Assembly: GCA_036417435.1 (NCBI GenBank)
Contig: CM070916.1
Location: forward strand, 19,884,552-19,948,551
Source of the DNA: Inia geoffrensis
Taxonomy: Eukaryota > Chordata > Mammalia > Artiodactyla > Iniidae
Reading direction: 5' to 3'
DNA length: 64,000 nucleotides
This document shows positions 22,301-35,300 of this stretch, one piece after another. The notes beneath the pieces were generated by a model. It did no database searches. It saw only the letters and a list, made by a program, of their open reading frames with translations, and was not told the DNA's origin. The stretch's first letter is position 1. Each line of letters starts with the position of its first letter. Both the position numbers and the translations under genes were made by a program.

Positions 22301-25300
22301 ACTGTCTTAAAATGAGAAGTATTTCCTGTATTCAGCCAACATGTTTTTTTTTTTTTTTTTTTTTTTTTTTATTTTTTTTATTTTTTTTATTTTTTGCGTT
22401 ACGTGGGCCCCTCACTGTTGTGGCCTCTCCCGTTGCGGAGCACAGGCTCCGGATGCGCAGGCTCAGTGGCCATGGCTCACGGACCCAGCCGCTCCGCGGC
22501 ATGTGGGATCTTCCCGGACCGGGGCACGAACCCGTGTCCCCTGCATCGGCAGGCGGGCTCTCAACCACTGCGCCACCAGGGAAGCCCCAGCCAACATGTT
22601 TTAAGCACTGATCATATTCTAAGCAGTTTAATAGTGCTGGGAATACAAGGATGAATAAAATATAGCTTCCCTTTGGAATATCATTTTATACTTACAAAGG
22701 TAGAAGGCTGGTAAACAAATTACAATATAACGTGAGAAGCATTTTAATAGGTGTATGTCCAAAGCCAAGAAGAGAATCAGTGAAAGTCTTTAAGAGGTGG
22801 AGACACGAGTATCCTGAGACTTCAAGGAGGCACAGATCTCTCAACCAGAGGCAGGGGAGGGTAGTGTGTCCTAGACGGAGGGAACATCATGTATGAAGTT
22901 AGAAAAGTCCCTAGAAGTAGTCTGATATGGCTGGGCCATAGGGTGCTGGGGAGTTGAGGGGAACAGGAAATGGGGTGGTGAGATGAACCTCTAAAGTACT
23001 AAAATCGGGTCATGTGCATCTGGTGTAGAAACATTTTTCTACCGTAAGTGACCCCAACAAATGTTTGTTATTAGAAAAAAAAGCAAGTACCAAAGAACAC
23101 ACAAGCAGCCCATAGCCCACAAAGAATTCTGTCCTCAGGGATTCCTTGAATTTGTTTCTCTTTCCTGGCACACATCTCAGGAAAAGATTCCCCAAGAAGC
23201 TCTTCTGTCTTCCTATATTCATTTGTTTCCTCCACGATCCTCCTGTTTTGAACTCCACTATACTAGTGCCCCTGTCCTTTGTCTTTCGACCGCTCCGTGG
23301 CACAGAGCTTTGCTGTCCACACCCCAGGCTGGGCATGCGTGTGTTTTCGGGGGTCTAGGTCTAGCTCACCATGATCCCATCTTCTACATCCTAAGCTCTT
23401 CCTACAGACCTCCAGGCAGTGCTCATAGGGATGTAGTAAGTGCTTTGTACATGACTTCATGTCATTCCACAAGGGCAGCATTTCTCATAGTGCCTTGGGC
23501 TATTAATAGGTGGTATGTGAAAAGAGGTTCCTCCGATCAAATAAATTTAGAGAATGCTGAGTTAAAAGGGTTTTAAACGTTTTAGAATGTCTCAGAGCCT
23601 TTCATAAGTAACCGTGTTCCTATTTTTCAAGAGGGGCTTAAACTTATCTGACCCTGACACCCTTATTTCACAGACCATCTCACTGGAACACACTTGGGAA
23701 AGGCTGCTTTGGAGGCTGTTTTTTGTCTAGTTTTTAGATACTGGCGTCTTTCATCCTCACGTGTGCTGATTCTGTTCTCACACACCCAGTACGATCCCCT
23801 CACCCATTAAAATGCACACAGAAACATCTTTAAAATTTGCTCTCTACCAAATGAAATACTGTTCTGATGGTGGAATTCCAGGCCCCAGCAGGCATGTAGG
23901 ATATAATCTTATGGGCACGGGACCTTCCCAGCATCCACGTTTACCAATTAACCGTCCCTTCTGCCTTTGAACATTTTCTAATACAGCGTTTCTCCTAATA
24001 CTTCTCCTCCATATAGTTTCATGTGCTTTTACTCTGACCACCTTCATTTGCCTTCAGTTTGCCTGAAATGCTTTCCTAGCTTTACTTCTGCCCAAACTGG
24101 CTTAGCTCAATATTAATCCAGTCTAGCCTGGTCTCTCCTCAGTTACTCAAGATTCAGATGCACATAACAGGAGTCACCGTCTTGCCTAGTAAACCCTCTT
24201 ACTGTCTTTCCAACAGAATGGTAATTTTTCTTCATTATTTATGTGTTGATTCATATTTCATGCATCTATGTTTTTGAAAATCCTTAATCCATAATTGCTT
24301 CCGGAAGCAGTACTTTTACCACATATTTTTGACACTTGTAAGGTAACAAGTAAAATTTTACCACGACTATAACCTTGATTGGTTTGCTGGGCTCAGAGTT
24401 ATGGTACTATCCATATTATTTCTAATCTCCTTACACATCTTAGCTTGGATGACTACAACCGCCGGGTCACCCTGTGTAATGGAACCTATGAAGGTTTGTT
24501 GAGAAGAAATCACGTGGGAAGAAACAGTGAGAAATTGCCAACGTTAAAAGACATACAAGATTGCCTGTCTCTCAAGAAGTTTGACAATCCTCCTTTCTTC
24601 CAGAACTCTACCTTTAGCTTCAGGTTGGTGCTCTGAACTCTGCGACCCTGGCGTTTTACAATACTTTTAGATTTTCACACCTGTGGTTGTAATGAACTGG
24701 AAGGAAATCCGGGTGTTGGGAGACATCAAAGCTCAGTAATAGGGAAGCACTTGGTAAAAGAGGGTAACGAGGCATCAGTGTCAAGGAAGTCATCATCCAT
24801 CTACTATCATTAATAGCGTAGTTTGGATATCTTCTAACTCAGCCATTCAAAACCACCTTTTGTATTTCTAATTTCTGTACACATATAAGTACAGTCTTCA
24901 GAACCAAGGCACCTCACTAAATAGAGTATTTTTGAAATATTTGCTCATGATTTTTCTTTTCTCCCTTAAAAAAATGTCAACCATAGACCTTAATATTGGA
25001 GTCTGAGATCTCAGAGGAGTATTACAAATTAAATGCAACTCAGATTACAGCACAGCAATGACATTACAATACTTGAAATTTAAAGGCCAACTAATAATTT
25101 TCTCCCTCTACAAAGACAGTAAGCATGATGGGAAATATGTATGGCTATAAATAAGATTTTAAACAAACATCTTTGAAGCTCCAAAAAAGAATGGCAGATA
25201 GACTTGTGGTCTTCTCCCAAACTGAATTCTCTCTCTCAACCGTGTGTAAATTATACAACTGGTGTGTTATTTGGGGCCAGGGGCAGGGTAGGCTGAACTT

Positions 25301-28300
25301 ACTGCAGAGGTTGTGCCAAGTGTAGCAGAGCCCAGAGTCTGTGCTGGGGTTGGACACATCCCTCAGAATAGTGTCAAAGGTGAGTTGAAGGGTGACCTTT
25401 ACCTTGGAAAGGAGCATGCATTAGTTTTTCATTGTGATACAAGTGCAGTCAACACAGCTTGCATTCCATATAGATTTTAGTTAAGCGAGTGGTTTTCGAA
25501 GTGTGGTGCCCAGACCATCATAATTGACATCACCTGGGAGTTAGGTAGAAAGAACCACAGATTGTTAGGACCCACCCCAGCCTGTACCTACTGAATCAGA
25601 AACTCTGAAAGTGGGGCGTGAAATATGTATTTTTATTTTCCAGTGATTCTGATGTATGCTTAAATTTGAGGATCACTGAGTTAGGGTATGGACAATTAAG
25701 ATTTCCTGAAAATGAGGAGGGGAAAAAAGAGAAAGATAAGGGGAATTTGGGGATATGTTTAGAATGCTGAATGTATTACAAACAGCAGACCTATTTAGTG
25801 GAGAAATAGGAATTTAAGATTATATGTGAATTCAAAAAAACATTTATTGATCTCAGACCATGTGCTGGGCATGGTACTGAGACCTGGAAATACAAATTTG
25901 AAGAAAGCACAGTTCATATCTGGCTTGGGAGAGAGATATGATGGTAAATAATTGTCATACAGTACACAAAATATATAGACTCCAACCGAGGAGGTGTGGA
26001 AGTAGCATGGATTAGGAGTTCCCTTCTCTTTAGAAGATCTCATTAACAGTTGTCGCTAATTCTTAGCTATTTAGCAACAACAGAGCTTCCCATTTCCCCA
26101 CACAATCTCAAAATAGAAGATTATTATCTAGGCTGGAAACAATACAAACGGGCCTTTATCAATTCATGACTCTTGTCGCTGACATACTGATTTCTCTCAG
26201 GAATGCCCTTGAAGGATTTGATAAAGCAGACGGGACCCTGGACTCTCAAGTGATGAACCTTCATAATTTGGTTCATTCCTTCCTGAACGGGACAAATGCT
26301 TTGCCACATTCTGCTGCCAATGATCCTGTTTTTGTGGTATGTTCAAAGACTCAGAAGAGATGAAAACTTTTCTAGATAATGTGTTGGATTTATGTGCTTT
26401 ACAACAAGATTAAGGTTTGGCGTGTGTGTTTTATTCTCTGTGTGAATGGGTTGTATGCATATGTAAGTTAATTTAATTCTACAGCATACGGGTGGTTAGA
26501 TACCATTTGAAGTTCCCTCATCAGAAACCTGTACTTTAGAGATGGTTAGCTTTGGAATGACCCTAGATGGGAGTTTACAGTCCAGAGGTGGATTCATAAA
26601 TTAGCATAATAATATTATAAATTATACCATAATTTAGCATAACATATTGTACATTAGCATAATGATGAGTGATTTTTCATTGGTGGGATGAGTGGTGTTG
26701 AAGGTAAGTGATGGGCTGGAAGTACTGTGCAGGTACTGTGACCCTTGCATGATGCCCAGGTACCTGAGGTCCAAAGATCTCTTTGGTGTTTGGTCCTGGC
26801 TTCCCTCACTTCACAAAGGATTCTGGCTAAAAATGAGCTGCTTTTGCCATCAGAATATCAGAAATGTGGACTATTGGTCCCAACTTCTAACAAGGTGGGG
26901 GCTTGTCTGTGGGTCCTCCATTGCCATCTTTGTTCTTCTGTAGGATGGTCCTTGTTCCCTGGCTCTAACTTGATATCTCACATCACTTTGCAGGCTATCA
27001 TTTCAGCCATCAGATTATGCCAAGCATTTTGATGTCTACCTTCTCTGCTATCTATCTAACACATCTATTGACACCATATGTCTCTAAATAAGTTTTTATT
27101 AAAACACACATTTTAAACTATAAAATTTGTACATACAACTCATACTCATAAGAAAAAATGTCACTCCTACCCAGTACTCCAAAATATTGAGTAGAACAGC
27201 AGAATCCTCTGACGAATTGAGGATTAAACCCAGACCTTTCACTCCTACCAAAGGTAATGCTAGTAATTTTTTTTTTAAACATCTTTATTGGGGTATAATT
27301 GCTTTACAATGGTGTGTTAGTTTCTGCTTTATAACAAAGTGAATCAGCTATGCATATACATATATCCCCATATCTCCTCCCTCTTGCGTCTTCCTCCCAC
27401 CCTCCCTATCCCACCCCTCTAGGTGGTCGCAAAGCACCGAGCTGATCTCCCTGTGCTATGCGGCTGCTTCCCACTAGCTATCTATTTTACATTTGGTAGT
27501 GTACATATGTCCATGCCACTCTCTCACTTCATCCCAGCTTACCCTTCCCCCTCCCCATGTCCTCAAGTCCATTCTCTACGTCTGCATCTTTATTCCTGTC
27601 CTTCCCCTAGGTTCTTCAGAACCACTTTTTTTTTTTTTGATTCCTTATATATGTGTTAGCATACGGTATTTGTTGTTCTCTTTCTGACTTACTTCACTGT
27701 GTATGACAGACTCTAGGTCCATCCACCTCACTACAAATAACTCAATTTCGTTTCTTTTTATGGCTGAGTAATATTCCATTGTATCTATGTGCCACATCTT
27801 CTTTATCCATTCATCTGTCGACGGACACTTAGGTTGCTTCCATTTCCTGGCTATTGTAAATAGTGCTGCAATGAACACTGTGGTACATGACTCTTTTTGA
27901 ATTATGGTTTTCTCTGGGTATATGTCCAGTAGTGGGATTGCTGGGTCGTGTGATAGTTCTATTTTTAATTTTTTAAGGAACCTCCGTACTGTTCTCCATA
28001 GTGGCTGTATCAATTTACATTCCCTCCAACAGTGCAAGAGGGTTCCCTTTTCTCCACACCCTCTCCAGCATTTATTGTTTGTAGATTTTTTGATGATGGC
28101 CATTCTGACTGGTGTGAAGTGATACCTCATTGTAGTTTTGATTTGCATTTCTGTAGTTGCTAATAATTTGATTTTCAATCCTAAATCTCAAGGATTGCCA
28201 AATCTTATGTCCTTATTTTGAGGAAACCCCCTAAGTGTGCAGGGCTTGACAACATTTTTCTGTCAATGGCCAGATAGCACGTGTTTTAGGCTTTGCAGGC

Positions 28301-29354
28301 CAGATGATCTCTGTTGTAGCTATGCAACCCTGCCACTGTAACATGAAAGCAGCCACAGACAATACATGAACAAGTGAGTGTATTACCCAAAGACTGGGTT
28401 CAGTCTCTTGGCAGACATTGAGCCAAAAGACACAACCAAGCCAAAGATTGATCTGATGAAGGAAGGATTTATTGCTTGAAGCAAGTAAGGAGAACACTGG
28501 GGATATTTCCCAAAGCAGTGTCTCTGGGAACATCAAAATTGGGGAAGTTTTAAGCTAAGGGTATATGAATATTCATGAATGGGCTTGTGCAGAGGAGAGT
28601 CAGCATAGAACTGGGGCAAAGGTCGACAGAGTCCAAGCTTTAGTTGATTGAAGTCACACGTCAGAAAAGGTTGACATCATCATCTCCTAGGTTCCACTGA
28701 TCAGGTAGTTGAGCGCTAGAGAGGGGTTTAAGATTCTTCAGAACAGCTCAAGAAAGTGCTTCAGGCCAATCTTTACCATTGAAATGGAACTGAGAGTTTT
28801 TACAATTAATTTGTTGTCTTTTCTATAGTTACTTCTCTTGCCTGATAACAGTCAGTTTGTTCCTTTGTTTCCTTAAAATTGTTATTACTGAGGCCTGTTC
28901 AAGGGCAAGCATTGAGGACAGGCTTAGATCACAAAACGGCTTAGGCTTAAAATGGCCTCTCTTATGTCGAAAAGCTGTATCTGGTTCTTTTCCACCAGGG
29001 ATCCCCCTTCCCTATCTGCCTACAAGTGTGGTGTTCTACTAAAACTTTATTGACAAGAACAGGCTGTGAGCCCTCTTTACCCAGCAGGCTTTAGTTTGCC
29101 AACCCCAGCTTGAAGGGATCAGTGTCTTCTCTGCCGTACAGATGTCTCTTTAGTCATCTTTCTCTTCCTGCTCTAGTTAGAAGCCCACATTATGACTTTA
29201 TGGATGAGGAATTCCGTGACTTACATGTAGTTCAAAGACACTAGATGTTTAATCGTCCTTGTCTTCATTACTTTTAATACCTTTAATATTTAAAATTTTG
29301 TTTTCTTTGGTATAAGTCATGTATATATAAATAGACAAAAAGCCACAGCCCTTC

Positions 29355-29394
<40 letters not shown>

Positions 29395-32300
29395 GGTATG
29401 CGGGCCTCTCACTGCTGTGGCCTCTCCCGTTGCGGAGCACAGGCTCCGGACGTGCAGGCTCAGCGGCCATGGCTCACGGGCCCAGCCGCTCCGCGGCATG
29501 TGGGCTCTTCCCGGACCGGGGCATGAACCCGTGTCCCCTGCATCGGCAGGCGGACTCTCAACCACTGCGCCACCAGGGAAGCCCCACAGCCCTTCTTTGA
29601 AGGCACAGAAGGAGTAATGTTTTGGCACAAGTTCCAGGGCTCACAGTTACTTTAGGCTGTTTACAAAGAGTTTCATGTTGAAGCCAATTCAGCTTCAACT
29701 GTATTGAAAGCCAGGTTAAAGCACTTAAGTTAACAGAGTTACAGCTTCCAGAATTTCAAATTCATGAGTCGATTTATGCAAAAACATTGCATATAACATT
29801 TATTAAATTTATTTTTCTGAAATCTCTTCAAGCAAGAGAAATACAAAGTTGTATGTGATCGCAATACTGAGTATAAGAAGGTATAATGCTAAAATGCAGG
29901 AAAAACTCTGATCTCTGAAATTCTAATTTTAAGGTAATTGAAGGAAATGCACACATTTATCATGGAAAATAATATTAGGTCACAGGAATGCTAAGTAGTT
30001 CTGTTTTCAATATTAAATGTAGGTATAACCTAGAAAAGAAAAAAAAGAGGGAAACCAATAGACTAAAAAGTTAAATAGTTAACTGCCACAAAGGAAACTA
30101 TGTTAGAGACTAGTAACTTTCTTCCCAAATCCTAAAGATGATATTCTTAAAGTGTATTCGGATATTGTCCTCCTAGAAAGTTACATTTGGCAAGTTGTAA
30201 TTCTTTCAATTCCACAGTAGCTAGGAGACTCATAGGTTGCATGGTTAGTACTCACTGAAGAGCTCATGTGTCTGTTCCTCACCTTATATGCTGAAATTCT
30301 AAATGGAATTAAGACATACAAGCAGCCTTATTACCATTTGTATTTCTTTCTTTTTTTTTTTTTTTTTGCGGTACGCGGGCCTCTCACTGTTGTGGCCTCT
30401 CCCGTTGCGGAGCACAGGCTCCGGACGCGCAGGCTCAGCAGCCATGGCTCACGGGCCCAGCCGCTCCGCAGCACGTGGGATCTTCCCGGACCGGGGCACG
30501 AACCCGCGTCCCCTGCATCGGCAGGCGGACTCTCAACCACTGCGCCACCAGGGAGGCCCTCTTTCTTTTTTTATTGAGCTATAGTCAATTTATTTACATA
30601 TAATATTGGGTATATTATATATGTAACTGAATCACTTTACTTCACACCTGAAACTAACACATTATTGTATGTATATGTATTCTTTTTCAGATTCTTTTCC
30701 GTTACAGTTATTATAGGTTATTAGATTATTACAACATGTTGAATATAGTTCCCTGTGGTACACAGTAAAACCTTGTTGTTTATTTGTATTTCTTAACAAT
30801 GACAATCATTTGGATAAGAAAGGAATTTAAGAACATAAAGCAAGAAAAGAGAAAATGAGTTTCTAAAAACAAAGATCTAATGGATTACACTAAGTTAAGC
30901 CTGTAAGACCTTATCGGACTCTACCTTTCTAGGCTGCAGTAAAATTACTAAAATTAATAGGTCATAGTAGCAAATATAAAATACTTCTGAGTTAGTATGA
31001 GTTTAGTTGAAATTTTACAAAAGAAGTATATAGGACATTGCTTTTCTCCCATCAAGAGCAAAGCACTTACATTGCTTTTCTCCCATCAAGAGCAAAACAC
31101 TTGAAAATGAGTCTATTATATTTATCTTTCTTAAAAAGTCATAGAGTAATATCTTGAGTAATTAAAATAACATTGTTTTATGTCAATTTTAAATGTATTA
31201 ATGGTTTAATGATTTATAATTGCAGAAATATTGGCAAAAAAGTTTTTAGATGTCCATAATTTCATTTCAATATTTCTGCTTATTTTGTTTCATATTCTTA
31301 TATGTTTATACAGTTGCCAATACAATGCACACGTTTTTAGGTTGTTACATAGTTTCCTAAATTTTTATTTTTTTTTTAAAGAGGCTTTTTTTTTTTTTTT
31401 TAATTTGGCTGTGATTTTCAATTTATTTTATTTATTTTTGGCTGTGTTGGGTCTTCGTTTCTGTGTGAGGGCTTTCTCCAGTTGTGGCAAGCGGGGGCCA
31501 CTCTTCATCGCGGTGTGCGGGCCTCTCACTATCATGGCCTCTCTTGTTGCAGAGCTCAGGCTCCAGACGCGCAGGCTCAGTAGTTGTGGCTCACAGGCCT
31601 AGTTGCTCCGCGACATGTGGGATGCTCCCAGACCAGGGATTGAAGCCGTGTCCCCTGAATTGGCAGGCAGATTCTCAACCACTGCGCCACCAGGGAAGCC
31701 CCCTAAATTTTTTAATTAAAAAAATGTATAACATTATAAGAGGTTCAAATGTAAAAGGCACAAAATGAAGTCCCTGTATCAATACCATCTCCCAGCTATC
31801 CATTCCCATTTTTCCCTATTCTTCCAGATATATTTTATAGATATACAATCACATGTATTTATGTATAATATTTCTCTGTTTTATACAAATGGCAGCATAC
31901 TATAGACACTTCTGTGACTTTGTTTTACTCTTTAGTTTGTTTGTTTTTTTACCTATTCTAAACACTTTTTTTTTTTAAAGTCCTCATGGTATTCTATAGC
32001 ATGAATTTTTCCTGAAATTGGTCTCCTACTGATGGATGTTTAGGTGGTTTGTAATCTTTTGCTTTACAAACAATACAGCAATAAATGAACATGTAAGATA
32101 AGTCAAGAGGATAGAATCACGGGCTCAGAAGTTAAATAAACGCATTTGAAATTTTGATAGATGTTGCCAGATTGCCCTCTGGGAGGTTGGATGATTTTTT
32201 TCTCTGACAAGCTATGTAGCAGAGGGTCAATTTCCCGACTCTTTCTCATTAATATGATACGTTATTACACTTTTTCATCTTTGCCAATGTGATAAGTGAC

Positions 32301-35300
32301 AATATTGCTGTGCATTTAATTTTCATTTCTTTTCTTCTAAGTGAAGTTCAGCATCTTTTCACATATTTAAAGAACCATTTGCATTTCCTTCTCTATGATC
32401 TGTCTGTTCATGTAGGATAATGGCTTCTGGGAAGAGCAAAAAAAGCTAAAGGTTCTTAAGAGAATTAGTTAAATGATTTATTCTCTATGTAAGTTAGTAA
32501 CAAATACAACATCCTCTTTTTTTGTTGTTGTTGTTGTTGTTGTTGTTTTTTTGTGGTATGCAGGCCTCTCACTGTTGTGGCCTCTCCCGTTGCGGAGCAC
32601 AGGCTCTGGACATGCAGGCCCAGCGGCCATGGCTCACGGCCCCAGCTGCTCCACGGCATGTGGGATCTTCCCGGACCGGGGCACGAACCCGTGTCCCCTG
32701 CATCGGCAAGAGGACTCTCAACCACTGTGCCACCAGGGAAACCCCATCCTCTTTTGATATTTTATTTTTCTTGGAAACCTAATACTCTGTTCATATGAAG
32801 ATGTATTTTCTAGATTTCACTGGCTTAAGGGAAGCTAATGTGATCATTGATACAATATCCAATCTCCGGAACGGTGGTTAGGTTCTTTAGTGGTTAGTAC
32901 TTAGTTGATGTGCAATAAATTATTGAGCATCTATTAATGTGTCCCTACACTAGATGCCATGCAAACATAATCCTTTAAGTTCACAAGCTGTGTCTGTTAA
33001 ACAACTCTCCTCATTTTAAATATGGGGAAAATAAAGTTCAGAGAGGCTAAGAGGTGAGTACAACATCAGATGAACTAGTAAGTGGCTGAGCAGAGATTAT
33101 AAGAAAAGTTTTCTCCTCAAAAATTTCCCCACATGGAGTCTTCCAGCTACAGTTTTGCCTTTTGTCAGTTTAGACAATTCTAATTTGATCACTTCACAGT
33201 TGCTTTCATTATAGCTGAGGACACATTGTCCTATTAGACCATGTTGATAGGAATTAACACTAATTGGTGAGGCAGGTCTGAATAATTTCCCTTGACTTTT
33301 GAAAAGATAGGGCATTGGTTTTGTCATGAGTAAGGATTCATGACTTTAAACTTTACTTATTTAATATATGTATTTTTAAATAACTGAGATAGACAGCCAC
33401 TGATTCCTAAGTAGCATAACATCGTGGTGAATTTTACAAGAGCTGAGGTGCCAGAAAGGGTGGCTGGCCACCTGCTTGGGCAGGAGCTCCCAGCGTGGCA
33501 GGGTTTCTATAGGCTCAGTCTGGGTGGTTTTATTTTATTTCATTTTATTTTTAATAATTGAAAAGCTCTAATAATATTTAATTAGGTACAAGAAATACTC
33601 TTCACCGAAGTGTGTATCACATTCTATTGTGATATACTCTTATTTGCTCTTTTTTTTAATTGAGGTATAGTTGATGTACAATATTATATAAGTTACAGGT
33701 GTACAATATAGTGATTCACAATTTTTAAAGGTTATATTTCACTTATAGTTATTTTAAAACATTAGCTATATTCCCTGTGCTGTACAATATATCCTTGTGG
33801 CTGGTTTTATACACAATAATTTGTAGGGATAGTTTGATTTTTAACTTGCACATGCTAAATGGCTAAATGGAGCTGAAGGGGTTCTTTTCAACTCTAGACT
33901 TTATAAGGATAAACACATACTGTACTGAGAAGAACTCAGCCTGTAACTAAGAGATGAACTATATACACTTCATTATTGATGAATTAAGTATTATAACAGC
34001 AAACCATAATTTATATACAAATCTAAGATGGTTCTAGCATTCATTTGAGTTCCTCTCTCCTAGAGCTTTGGTGGTCCCTTAGTCTTGAATGGCCTGGGAG
34101 TATCTCAGTTCTTCTCTAGAATCTCTTCTAACATCACCCTGGTCCTCTCTTTTCAACCTGTATTGTCTGCCTATGATGTATGCCGTTCAGCATACATCGC
34201 ATCTTTTAAATTGACATAATAATAGCAGAACTCTCCTGTGTTCTCTGTTTGCATTTGTTCAAAATTTAATGCTTAAACTACAAGCTTTCTTCCTCAAGGG
34301 TATAGCAACTGAGTTCCTAATGCTCTTGATATTTCTTCTTATATGCATGCTATCATATCTTATATACAGTGTATACTGTATAATTTTATGTATACATATG
34401 TATATTTTGTATCTAATGCTATTATACAAATCTTTTTGTGCAGAAAGGGTGTTTTCCCTATGTAACTCCTCCAAAGTGCCTGAAAAATACCTTCTATCTT
34501 GTCTGCTCAGGATGCAGTGAGAGAGTGGGTAGAAAAGGATAGGGAGAGAAAACTAGAGCAGAACGGGAAACACACACCATCCGGGCTGAGCACTGCCCAG
34601 GAGACTATTATTATTCAAATGCCCATTTTCTCTGGTTGTTTCTTCTCTCTCACTGAATGTGCTGTCTATGGAGTACTCACGTCCCTGTGGGAGAGCTTAG
34701 TCAGCTAAGTAGAAGTTGGGTGTTGTGTAACTATTTCATGCCTATTACATATGGCTTATTTAGGTATGTAAAACCAACATCTTGGCTATACAATGCTTCA
34801 AATCCTTGACAAAACAAGGCAAGAATAAATAAATATTATTGATACCATAAAATAACAAGCATGGTTAACTATGTTTTTTAGGAGTCACCATTAGCAATTC
34901 TCTCATTTAGAAATTCGGACCCAACTTTTTACCTGTGACTTTTAACTTAAGTTTTAAATTAGAGCTTCTCATATGGAGCTGTGTGTCTATCATGTGACTT
35001 CTAAATGCTCAGATATGAATTCTTAGAGGACCAGAGCATCATCATGTTACCACAATAAGATCCACTCTGATTATGAATGACATCTTCTGGATAGTAATAC
35101 ATGAACTCAAGTGGTGAAAACCACAGTGAGCTGGTCTTTGGTAAAGTACAGATGTGTTTTCAGTCGGCCTCAGGTTTCGATAGTAATCTTCCTCCAGGCA
35201 CAAATACTCTTCTTTTGTCATCACGAGATTCCATGTGGCCGGAATCTGAATTTGCAGCCATTTAAATGAAAGTTAAGTTTGGTAGTAACTTTATCCTCCA

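Noticed and set aside
23061..23576. A 171-codon open frame in DCT intron 4
   Set aside because: No recognisable protein family, no splice context, and several competing frames overlap it.
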